Origin: Bacteriovoracaceae bacterium
GTDB lineage: Bacteria > Bdellovibrionota > Bacteriovoracia > Bacteriovoracales > Bacteriovoracaceae
Direction of reading: 5' to 3'
Length of the DNA: 64,000 nucleotides
Assembly: GCA_023701435.1 (NCBI GenBank)
Contig: JAMPXB010000004.1
Span: 62,001-126,000, forward strand
Positions 1-7,180 of the stretch are shown here, in pieces; position 1 is the stretch's first letter; the number at the start of each line of letters is the position of its first letter. The position numbers and the translations under genes were made by a program. The notes below the pieces were generated by a model that had not been told where the DNA came from, made no database searches, and was given only the letters and a program-made list of their open reading frames with translations.

Positions 1-2
1 TG

Positions 3-863
3 ACCAGAGCAGCGGAAAGATTGCATATGTCACAACCTCCACTAAGCCGTCAGATCCGCCAACTCGAAGAGGAACTGGGAACTGAATTATTCTTTCGCAA
101 TGGGAAACAACTGACTCTCACACAGGCCGGAAAATTTTTTATCAGTAAAGCGCAGCAGATTCTCGACTCCGTTGAAGAAACAGAAACGGCGATGAAAAGA
201 ATCGGCCGTTCCGGGCATTGCTGGCTCAATATTGGCTTTGTTCCCTCCACCATTTATGGTTTTTTACCTGAATTTCTCCGTCATTACCGCATGACAAATC
301 CCAAGATAGAAATCAGTCTGACTGAACACATAAGCCTTCATCAAGTTCAGGCCCTTAAGTCTGGTCAGATCGATGTTGGTTTTGGTCGCTTGCACTTTGA
401 TGATCCTGACATAAAACAAGAAACGGTTTTAGAAGAAGCACTGATGGTGGTTCTTCCCAAAAATCATCCCCTGGCAAAGAAGGCTTCAGTCAGTCTGAGA
501 AATATAGAAAAAGAACCTTTGATTCTTTATCCTGCACGGCCAAGACCTAATTACTCTGATCAAATTACTTCTTTTTTTTATCAAGAAGGCATTCAACCCA
601 ACGTTATCCAGGAAGTGCAGGAACTGCAGACGACTTTGGGTCTGGTCGCCTCGGGTGTAGGCATCAGCATTGTTCCCAAATCAGTGCAAAAGATGAGATC
701 GGGAGATGTGATTTACATTCCTATTAATAATCCCAAAGTAACTTCTCCCGTGATCATGATGTATCGAAACAAAGAGCAATCTTCTGAGCTCCTTGATTTT
801 TTAAAACGTATCCGATTACTTTCAGGCATCAGTAAACAAAGACAAAAGCTCATGAAAAACTAA
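3..863 (+). CDS. LysR-family transcriptional regulator (5' end outside window)
   Basis: A LysR-type DNA-binding regulator that enters the window already in frame. The first visible codons (T-R-A-A-E-R-L-H) followed by MSQPPLSRQI are the middle of the winged helix-turn-helix of this family, so the ATG at 27 is internal and the true start lies before base 1. The rest is the periplasmic-binding-protein-like effector domain, with the typical LPKNHPLA segment and the GVGISIVP segment near the C-terminus. The stop lies one base from the stop of the convergent yceI gene, with no terminator between them. The effector and target genes cannot be read from the sequence. LysR regulators often act on a divergent neighbour, which would lie outside the window. 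Confidence 0.93.
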   Translation, partial: TRAAERLHMSQPPLSRQIRQLEEELGTELFFRNGKQLTLTQAGKFFISKAQQILDSVEETETAMKRIGRSGHCWLNIGFVPSTIYGFLPEFLRHYRMTNPKIEISLTEHISLHQVQALKSGQIDVGFGRLHFDDPDIKQETVLEEALMVVLPKNHPLAKKASVSLRNIEKEPLILYPARPRPNYSDQITSFFYQEGIQPNVIQEVQELQTTLGLVASGVGISIVPKSVQKMRSGDVIYIPINNPKVTSPVIMMYRNKEQSSELLDFLKRIRLLSGISKQRQKLMKN

Positions 864-864
864 A

Positions 865-1377
865 TCAAACTTTATTGAATTGAACATTTAAGGAGATGTT
901 GACCTCATCACCCACCAGTATCCCTCCAGCCTCCAAAGCTGCGTTCCAGCTAAGTCCAAAATCCTTGCGATTGATTTTGGTCGCGGCTTTGGCCGATAAT
1001 TTATGACCCTTCATCTCGTCCAAAAGTTCCTCTACCTCCAGTATTACCGGTAAAGTCACTCCATGCAGAGTCAGGTCTCCCTTAATTTTTAATTGGCGAA
1101 AGTTTCCTTCAAATTTTTTAGAGATAAAAGTAATGGTGGGATATTTTTTTATATCAAGGAAGTCACTGCCTTTAACCTGATTGTCTCTTTGCAAGTCTCC
1201 CGTATCAATACTTTCCGATTCAATCAAAATATCGACACGTGAATTTTCTAGTTTCTGGGCGTCGTAATCGAGGGTTCCCGAGAACTTCTTAAGTCCTCCC
1301 CGGACTTTAGCAAACATCATGTGTTTCACGTTGAATTCAATTTTGGAATGAACAGGATCAATAAAATAACGACCCAT
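865..1377 (-). CDS. yceI: YceI family lipid-binding-fold protein, cytoplasmic form
   Basis: A 170-residue YceI-domain protein. It begins GRYFIDPVHSKIEFNVKHMM, matching the family's N-terminal strand (D.-H-S-x-I-x-F-x-V-K-H). It also carries the family segments around DFLDIKKYPTITF and GDLTLHGVTLPV. YceI proteins are lipocalin-like beta barrels that bind isoprenoid-type lipids. This one has no signal peptide, unlike periplasmic E. coli YceI, so it is probably cytoplasmic. The start is supported by a strong AAGGAAGGAG ribosome-binding site. It is divergent from the exported-protein gene at 1518 and convergent with the LysR gene. The biological role of cytoplasmic YceI proteins is not established. 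Confidence 0.92.
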   Translation of the reverse strand: MGRYFIDPVHSKIEFNVKHMMFAKVRGGLKKFSGTLDYDAQKLENSRVDILIESESIDTGDLQRDNQVKGSDFLDIKKYPTITFISKKFEGNFRQLKIKGDLTLHGVTLPVILEVEELLDEMKGHKLSAKAATKINRKDFGLSWNAALEAGGILVGDEVNISLNVQFNKV

Positions 1378-1480
1378 GAGCTCCTTCCTTTTTAACCATA
1401 AATCTTACTGAATCCCGACATTTGATAAAGGCCCACAACACCGAAAATCAATCATTTGCTTGAAATATTAAAACATGAGT

Positions 1481-1510
1481 TTGACAATATGCTATAGAGC
1501 ACAATAGTAT
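1481..1510 (+). promoter_or_regulatory. Possible sigma70-type promoter
   Basis: TTGACA (1481-1486) is followed after 18 bases by TAGTAT (1505-1510), four of six matches to a -10 box. A start site about 7 bases downstream would fall at the ATG at 1518, giving a very short or absent leader, although AGGGG also precedes the ATG. Weak evidence. Confidence 0.3.
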
Positions 1511-1517
1511 AGGGGCA

Positions 1518-2351
1518 ATGCAGAAGCTGATGCTTAATCTTATTCCTTTACTCGTCCTAGTGTTGGCCTCCGCGGTAATGGCCGGAGATTTCCAAACACG
1601 GTCCCTCATTGATAAGACCTATGTCCGAGACAACTCTTATTGCCGGTTAAATAACAAAACCATTGAAATAGAAGTAAGAAGCTTTGATAAATACACAGAA
1701 GTTGGAGATTCCGAATATGGCGAACATATCTTCGCACTTCAATCCGGCAGGCCAATTCTATTGCCCCTTAATCATGATAATTTGGGCAGCTATAGGCTTT
1801 TTAAGGGAAAGAGCGACTATTGTTCTAAGTCCCTGGCAATCTCAACGGGAGAGGACGTTCTGGCCCTTTTCTTTTTAAAAGACAATAGACCTCTGGGTGA
1901 TACTCTTTCGATTCTTTTTTATAATGTCAAAACAACAAGATCTCAATTGCTGGAGACAGCATATTCCACCGAAAACGGAATCATTGACCAAGGGAAATTA
2001 AAGTTTCAACTCCTTCAAAAAAATATTGCCCCACAACTGGGAAAAATCAAAATTAAAGGCTCAGACTTTATCTTCCATGAGAAATCAATACGTCCCTGGT
2101 TAGTATTGGAAGGCACAGATTTTGTAACAGATAATTTTCTAACCTATGAAAGATCGGAAGTTCAAATTCATTTTATTAATCAAAATGAATTTGAAAGAAA
2201 CTTTGGCTGGAATCCAAAAAGCAAAAAGTTCCTTCTACAAAAGTACTACTATGCTATAAATCATCAGTTAAAAGAAGAGTGTCTCGCCGTCCCCTACAAG
2301 AAGAAAATGAACCTGGCGACTCACAAATGGAAATGCCGTAAACACCCATGA
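1518..2351 (+). CDS. Exported protein of unknown function
   Basis: No family recognised. The 277-residue product has a clear Sec signal peptide: a short basic start, then a hydrophobic run LIPLLVLVLASAVMA, with likely cleavage before GDFQTR. The mature part is mixed beta-rich and charged, with cysteines near residues 42, 102, 259 and 273 that could form disulfides in the periplasm. The C-terminus is strongly basic (KKKMNLATHKWKCRKHP). It stands alone between a divergent yceI and the next exported protein, 165 bases away. A periplasmic location is inferred from the signal peptide only. Confidence 0.8.
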   Translation: MQKLMLNLIPLLVLVLASAVMAGDFQTRSLIDKTYVRDNSYCRLNNKTIEIEVRSFDKYTEVGDSEYGEHIFALQSGRPILLPLNHDNLGSYRLFKGKSDYCSKSLAISTGEDVLALFFLKDNRPLGDTLSILFYNVKTTRSQLLETAYSTENGIIDQGKLKFQLLQKNIAPQLGKIKIKGSDFIFHEKSIRPWLVLEGTDFVTDNFLTYERSEVQIHFINQNEFERNFGWNPKSKKFLLQKYYYAINHQLKEECLAVPYKKKMNLATHKWKCRKHP

Positions 2352-2516
2352 TGATAGTGAGTGTTAAAATTAATTTGATCCACCTTAAATAATCGAAGCA
2401 ATAGACGAACAAGTTGAGCAAAATGTTTCAATGACCCGCTGCCCTCATTCTTATTGATTTATTGAGAGCGACTTTTCTGCAATCCAGTTTAAATTTAACA
2501 AGCAACTGGAGGAATT

Positions 2517-3350
2517 ATGAGAATACTACTTACTTCTTTGACCTTTGCCTTGTTCACAAGCACCGTCTTTGCCGAGCGCTTCACAGACACCGTTCATTCG
2601 GTCGACAGCGGCCAGCAGGATGAAGAACATCTGGTCTATCTGGACAACGGGCGGGTGGTCTTTGTAGATCCAGAAGAATTTTCTCTGGATGATTTTCAAC
2701 CCGGGACAAACGTGGAGATTGAAGTCGATAAGAAGAACCGTCTTGAATCCGTAAGTACTCTGCCTGATGAAGTTCTTTACTCTGAGGAACCAGTGACTTC
2801 TCATCGTCTTACTGAAGAGCCTACTGTCTTAACAAGTTATAGTGAGGCCAGTTCCATTTTTAGTGGAATGAATCGAAGTTATTATCAAGATACCGAATGC
2901 ACGGACCGCGCACATGTCTGGAGCTATGAGGAGTGGCGCAAGTATCAGCTCATAAGCAGAAAGGTTTTCATGTTTTTTACCAATACCTACATTCGAAGAT
3001 ATAATTACGGCTGGTGGTTTCATGTTTCGCCTTACACCTTAGTCGAAAGTGAAGGGGTAATTAAAGAATATGTAATGGACCGACGTTATAACAGTAGTCC
3101 TCGTTCTATGAAGACCTGGTCTGATGGCTTTATCCAGTCCAAAAAAGAGTGTCCAGTCTCAACCTACAGGTACTATCGGGCGAATAATTATGGACCCGAA
3201 CACTGTTTCCATGTGAAGAGCCATATGTACAACCGCTTGCCCCTTCATGTGGAAAATGAGGAAAACACCGGACGGGTCAGATCAAAATTCAACAACTCAG
3301 AGGTGAATTATTCGTACCGGGCGTTTAGTCGCAGGGGCCCATATAGATAA
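2517..3350 (+). CDS. Exported protein with protein-glutaminase-like Cys-His-Asp domain
   Basis: Secreted 277-residue protein with a signal peptide (cleavage near VFA-ER, residue 19). Residues 21-80 form a small beta-type N-terminal domain. From about residue 125 there is a cysteine-enzyme fold: C128 in ECTDRAHVW, H169 in WWFHVSPY and D188 in YVMDRRY. The order and local motifs (C-x-x-R-A-H, then W-x-x-H-V, then hydrophobic-D) match the Cys-His-Asp triad of Chryseobacterium protein-glutaminase, which deamidates glutamine side chains in proteins. C212 and C230 could form a disulfide. The start has GGAGG 5 bases upstream. The substrate is unknown; a transglutaminase-like protease activity is an alternative. 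Confidence 0.68.
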   Translation: MRILLTSLTFALFTSTVFAERFTDTVHSVDSGQQDEEHLVYLDNGRVVFVDPEEFSLDDFQPGTNVEIEVDKKNRLESVSTLPDEVLYSEEPVTSHRLTEEPTVLTSYSEASSIFSGMNRSYYQDTECTDRAHVWSYEEWRKYQLISRKVFMFFTNTYIRRYNYGWWFHVSPYTLVESEGVIKEYVMDRRYNSSPRSMKTWSDGFIQSKKECPVSTYRYYRANNYGPEHCFHVKSHMYNRLPLHVENEENTGRVRSKFNNSEVNYSYRAFSRRGPYR

Positions 3351-3391
3351 ACTATGATGACAGGAATAAAAATACGGTATAGTTGTTGCCA

Positions 3392-3437
3392 CCTTCGTAC
3401 TCTTTGCTTGCTAAGCAGTACGAAGGGGCTTAAGCCC
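3392..3437. repeat. Strong bulged hairpin followed by a GGGCTTAAGCCC palindrome
   Basis: CCTTCGTACT (3392-3401) pairs perfectly with AGTACGAAGG (3417-3426), and inside the loop GCTT pairs with AAGC (3406-3409 and 3413-3416). A second palindrome, GGGCTTAAGCCC, follows directly (3426-3437). There is no U-tract straight after it. It lies between the exported glutaminase-like gene and the PilZ gene, so it may end the first transcript or be a structured leader of the second. Confidence 0.55.
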
Positions 3438-3534
3438 TTGGGATCATTTAGATGTTTAAAAAAAATTATATCTAATAAATAAAACTTCCGATATGAGCTG
3501 AGGCCATACAGTCACACTTACAGGAAGTAATTCA

Positions 3535-4182
3535 ATGGACTTTAAGTCCCTCAATGAAAATGAAATTTACCGCCTCATCGTAAAAGCGTCCCGCTTCGGA
3601 GGAGTCGTTGAACTTCCGACCCTTACCTCGAACCGAACTTTTGACATACAAAATATCGATATCGATTCAATGGGAATGATGAGAATCGAGTTATCTGAAG
3701 AATTTATTTCAGAAGAAGAACGGCATATCAAAGTTAAGCTCAAGTACCGTAAAATGTATTTTCATCTTATGCCTCAGCAGTTTCTGGTAGAAGGCAAGAC
3801 TCTCGTGGCCAATTTGCCAAAGTCAGCGAAGGCGCTGGAAATAAGAGATAGTGATCGTTACATCATGCCCTTCAACACAGAAATTACCAGTACTCTCCAT
3901 CGAATAGAAAAAAGGGGCGGAACATGTGATCTGAATGTACAAATATTTGATGTTTCAAATATGGGGCTGGGATTTATTCTGCACAATGCAGAGGAGGAAA
4001 CTCTCTTACAAAATGATCACATCTGGATCAAGACGATCAATAACCAGCCGTTGGAAAATTCTATTTTTGGAAGAATCGTCTACGTCAGTAATAATAAAGT
4101 AGGAGTATCATTAGATACTCCCCTGCCAATAGAAATCTTTACGGAACTTCAACACATGAGCCAGGTAGTTTTATCCGCCTAA
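3535..4182 (+). CDS. PilZ-domain protein (putative c-di-GMP binding)
   Basis: A 215-residue cytoplasmic protein with an N-terminal YcgR-like beta domain (about residues 1-95) and a C-terminal PilZ-like domain. The two c-di-GMP contact motifs are visible: R104-x-x-x-R108 (RDSDR) and D139-x-S-x-x-G144 (DVSNMG), so binding is likely. PilZ proteins of this layout usually tune flagellar or gliding output. The stop codon TAA straddles the left end of an insertion sequence (only its T is outside the element), so the original C-terminus may have been a few residues longer or different. Confidence 0.8.
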   Translation: MDFKSLNENEIYRLIVKASRFGGVVELPTLTSNRTFDIQNIDIDSMGMMRIELSEEFISEEERHIKVKLKYRKMYFHLMPQQFLVEGKTLVANLPKSAKALEIRDSDRYIMPFNTEITSTLHRIEKRGGTCDLNVQIFDVSNMGLGFILHNAEEETLLQNDHIWIKTINNQPLENSIFGRIVYVSNNKVGVSLDTPLPIEIFTELQHMSQVVLSA

Positions 4183-4195
4183 TTGTTCGCAGTTA

Positions 4196-4221
4196 AGTGG
4201 GGATAATATCCCCACTTTTTT
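4196..4221 (+). terminator. Intrinsic terminator inside left IS end
   Basis: AGTGGGGAT (4196-4204) and ATCCCCACT (4208-4216) form a perfect 9-bp stem with a 3-base loop, running into six T's (4216-4221). It would stop incoming transcription from the PilZ gene before the transposase. Confidence 0.75.
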
Positions 4222-4328
4222 ACTTACTTCGACAGGTAATTTTTTTAACGCCTTCCTCTGGAATCCCTTTAATTTCATTTAATTAACAGATTTAAACGTT
4301 GGCACTAATTTTTCATTAGTCGTTACTG

Positions 4329-5423
4329 ATGACTAAAATTGCTGATCAATTACAATTGATCCCACCTTATTGCCCAAATTCACGCTGCCTGTTTCATTTT
4401 GGAACGGAATCCAAGTTTTTTGTAAAAAATGGTTGGGCCCTAACGGATAAGCCCCCTTTTAAAAATCAACGCTATAAATGCAAGTCTTGTGGTGAACATT
4501 TTTCGGCGAATACTTTTGGTCTGGATTATCGGCGGCGTCTGGCAGGGCTTTCTGAAAATGTTCTGCACTATTCTCTAAATGGTATGAGTAATAATTCCAT
4601 CGCCAGGCTTCTGGATGTCGCCGAGGGAACGATTCGCGATCGATTGAAAGAAATGGCCCGGCAGTCACTATATTTTGAAAAAGAACATCTGCCTAACAAG
4701 ATCCGTGAAGATGTCGCATACGACGGTTTTGAGACTTTTACTCATTCCCAATTCTCGCCCTGTTATGTGAATACGGCTGTCGGGAGTCACTCGATGTTTA
4801 TTTATCACAACACATTTTCTCCACTAAATCGTAAGGGCCGAATGACGGAGGAGCAAAAAATTAAAAACCGCGAGCTCATTCTTAAACATGGGTTGTACCC
4901 TCGAGACTCAGTCTATGAAGAGACCTGTTATATCCTTAAAAACCTGGCCACCATCGGGGCTGGTCGCACTCTATACACCGACAAACACAAGGCCTATGAG
5001 CGGGCAGTTCACAGTTTTACTTTTCCCATGGATTTTGAAACGATCAGTTCTGAGCGCCGAAGGGATCCATCTAATCCACTATTTCCGGTGAATCATCTGC
5101 ATTCACTTTATCGCCATTTTTTCTCATCTCAAAAAAGAGAAACCATCGCTTTCCAAAAACATGAAGCGGCCCTTTTAGAAAAAATGCAGCTCATGAAAAT
5201 CTATCGTAATTTTATGAATCCTAAATTTGTAAGGAAGAATAAATTCGATCCCCATGCCCATGAATGGTCACCGGCGATGTATGTGGGTGTGATTGATAAG
5301 ATTTTGAATTTCAATGAAGTTTTTGGGATTCGAAAGTTAAAGACGCAAATGAAACTTGATCAGAAGGAAACAAACTTTGTGAACCGGATTTATCCTTATT
5401 CTCGTCAAGTTATTGCCGCTTAA
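4329..5423 (+). CDS. IS transposase with N-terminal zinc ribbon (DDE type, family uncertain)
   Basis: A 364-residue transposase that would cut and join the ends of its own element. Residues 15-54 form a four-cysteine zinc ribbon (C15, C20, C51, C54 in YKCKSCGEHF). A helix-turn-helix follows at about 80-108 (SNNSIARLLDVAEGTIRDRL). The catalytic region has acidic candidates D132 (YDGFETF) and D218 (LYTDKHKAYE), with a conserved NHLHSLYRHF block near residue 255. The zinc ribbon plus HTH plus DDE order resembles IS1-type and related single-ORF transposases, but the third acidic residue could not be assigned. The gene is intact and lies within inverted repeats, so the element may be active. Confidence 0.85.
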   Translation: MTKIADQLQLIPPYCPNSRCLFHFGTESKFFVKNGWALTDKPPFKNQRYKCKSCGEHFSANTFGLDYRRRLAGLSENVLHYSLNGMSNNSIARLLDVAEGTIRDRLKEMARQSLYFEKEHLPNKIREDVAYDGFETFTHSQFSPCYVNTAVGSHSMFIYHNTFSPLNRKGRMTEEQKIKNRELILKHGLYPRDSVYEETCYILKNLATIGAGRTLYTDKHKAYERAVHSFTFPMDFETISSERRRDPSNPLFPVNHLHSLYRHFFSSQKRETIAFQKHEAALLEKMQLMKIYRNFMNPKFVRKNKFDPHAHEWSPAMYVGVIDKILNFNEVFGIRKLKTQMKLDQKETNFVNRIYPYSRQVIAA

Positions 5424-5424
5424 T

Positions 5425-5455
5425 AAAAAAAGTCCACCGGGAGGTAGACTTTTTT
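5425..5455. terminator. Bidirectional terminator inside right IS end
   Basis: An A-run plus GTC-C-ACC pairs with GGT-A-GAC plus a T-run around a GGGA loop. It lies directly after the transposase stop and has A's on one side and T's on the other, so it can serve both this gene and the opposite-strand glutamate synthase-like gene. Confidence 0.72.
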
Positions 5456-5488
5456 GTCGGATTTTATCCTCAGTTAACTGCGAACAAT

Positions 5489-7063
5489 TTAAAACTTATC
5501 TGCTGATGCCAGGTCGAATTCTTTTTGCCAACGTGGTGGAATGATACCCTTGTTATAGGATCCATCTTCTACCCATGGAATTAACTCATCGAGGCTTTTT
5601 ACATCAAATTGGGAAACGCGACGTTTTAAGTAATGAGGATTCAGAGATTGATGATTTTTAACTCCCATCGCTCCCAGCATTTCCGCCACTCCTTTCATCG
5701 TCTGTTCATGAAAGTTCTTAACTCTTGCTCTCTTATTGGACACCACCAATCCCGCCACAAGCTCTGGGTCTTGAGTTGCCACACCTGTAGGACAATCATT
5801 GGTGTTACAGCGCAGGGCCTGAATACAACCTAGAGAAAGCAGGAATGACCTGCCCGCATAACAGATATCCACGCCCAGACACAAATTACGGATTAGACCA
5901 AAGGCCGAAGTAAGTTTACCTGTTGAGAAAACACGGATCTCATTTTTAAGATTGAATCCACGCAAGGTATTGATGACGAATACGATGGCATCTTGTCCCG
6001 GCATTCCAACAGAGTTAGAAAACTCTAATGGAGCAGCACCGGTTCCCCCCTCTGAGCCGTCGACGGCGATAAAATCAGGACAAATGGATGTCTCGATCAT
6101 GGCCTTACATAAACCGATAAACTCTGACTCCCGACCTATACACAATTTAATGCCTATCGGTTTACCACCGGATAAATCACGAAGTTGCTTAATGAATAAA
6201 CACAGCTCCTTAGGAGATGAGAAAGCAGAATGTCCTGGAGGGGAAATAACATCCGTACCAATTGGAACATTTCTGATGGCGGCAATTTCTTTGGTGAGTT
6301 TTTCTTTCGGAAGAATACCACCATGACCGGGTTTGGCCCCTTGAGAGAGCTTAATCTCAATCATCTTAACTTGTTCACTTTGAGCTTTTTGGGCAAATAG
6401 ATTTGGATCAAAATTACCTAAGTGATCCCGGCATCCAAAATATCCCGTGCCAATTTGCCAGATAAGATCCCCACCATTTTCAAGATGATAAGGTGAAATA
6501 CCACCTTCACCAGTGTTATGAGCAAAACCTCCATCCGCAGCTCCTCCATTGAGGGCCAGAATCGCATTTTGGCTTAACGAACCATAACTCATGGCCGAAA
6601 TATTAAAGATAGAAGCCTCGTAAGGTTTTAAACAATCCTTGCCACCAACAAGAGTTCGCAACTTTTTTGGATCATAGTGAGTTGGGGCCATCGAATGGAC
6701 AACATATTCATGACCTACTTCGTAGACGTCTCTTTGAGTTCCAAACGGCAAAGTATCAGTAACTCTTTTAGAGCGCTGATAAACTAATGAGCGCTCCTCG
6801 CGGGAGAAAGGTACGCCATCTGTATTAGATTCAATAAAATATTGGTTAATTTCCGGGCGGATTCTTTCAAACAAATAACGAAAGTGACCCAAAACCGGAA
6901 AGTTTCTGCGGATGGTGTGTCTTTTTTGAGACAAGTCTTTTAATCCGATAATAAACAACGGCAACGTAATCAGCAGTAAGACCAGACTCCAGGGAAAAAT
7001 AAAAAACGAAACGATATGAAAAAGTAAAAGCGTAAGAGAAGACTTCCAGAAAACCTGGCGCAT
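5489..7063 (-). CDS. FMN-binding glutamate synthase family protein, membrane-anchored
   Basis: A 524-residue protein of the stand-alone glutamate synthase alpha-like family. The N-terminus has one long hydrophobic hairpin (about residues 10-40). The family's QKRHTIRRNFPVLGHFRYL block then follows. The TIM-barrel part shows the FMN and cluster segments AKPGHGGILP, DGSEGGTGAAP and a C-terminal CNTNDCPTGVATQDP, which in glutamate synthases belongs to the Fe-S region. The ATG at 7063 is chosen over an in-frame upstream start at 7156, because AAGGGA precedes it at good spacing and the length then fits the family. The real reaction of this family is not settled. The last base of its TAA stop lies in the neighbouring IS, so the C-terminus may be slightly altered. 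Confidence 0.9.
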   Translation of the reverse strand: MRQVFWKSSLTLLLFHIVSFFIFPWSLVLLLITLPLFIIGLKDLSQKRHTIRRNFPVLGHFRYLFERIRPEINQYFIESNTDGVPFSREERSLVYQRSKRVTDTLPFGTQRDVYEVGHEYVVHSMAPTHYDPKKLRTLVGGKDCLKPYEASIFNISAMSYGSLSQNAILALNGGAADGGFAHNTGEGGISPYHLENGGDLIWQIGTGYFGCRDHLGNFDPNLFAQKAQSEQVKMIEIKLSQGAKPGHGGILPKEKLTKEIAAIRNVPIGTDVISPPGHSAFSSPKELCLFIKQLRDLSGGKPIGIKLCIGRESEFIGLCKAMIETSICPDFIAVDGSEGGTGAAPLEFSNSVGMPGQDAIVFVINTLRGFNLKNEIRVFSTGKLTSAFGLIRNLCLGVDICYAGRSFLLSLGCIQALRCNTNDCPTGVATQDPELVAGLVVSNKRARVKNFHEQTMKGVAEMLGAMGVKNHQSLNPHYLKRRVSQFDVKSLDELIPWVEDGSYNKGIIPPRWQKEFDLASADKF

Positions 7064-7180
7064 GATCGATATCCCTTGAACAAAAATTATTCCGTTAATG
7101 TTTAATACAATGAAGTGCGCAATAAGCCAATGCAGATCAGTAAAGACTGTTGGCAAGGTTAAAGAAAATTAATTTATCAC

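Larger units (their letters stand above)
4181..5489 (+). mobile_element. Complete 1309-bp insertion sequence with 31-bp terminal inverted repeats
   Basis: The outer 31 bases of the left end (4181-4211) match the reverse complement of the right end (5459-5489) at 28 positions; both begin AATTGTTCGCAGTTAA. The element holds one transposase gene and a hairpin-plus-T-tract just inside each end. The 8 bases outside each end differ, so no target duplication is visible; the insertion may be old or its flanks rearranged. It separates a PilZ gene from an FMN-glutamate synthase-like gene, and the last bases of both their stop codons lie inside the element. Confidence 0.88.

Noticed and set aside
50-253. 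Minus-strand open frame inside the LysR gene, and many similar frames across the window
   Set aside because: They overlap well-supported genes in other frames, lack ribosome-binding sites and have composition of antisense shadows.
4173-5497. Target-site duplication for the IS
   Set aside because: The 8 bases outside the two ends (ATCCGCCT and TAAAACTT) do not match, so no duplication can be claimed.
7064-7156. Longer start for the FMN-glutamate synthase-like protein
   Set aside because: The extra 31 residues add a hydrophobic run not typical for the family, and the better ribosome-binding site precedes 7063.
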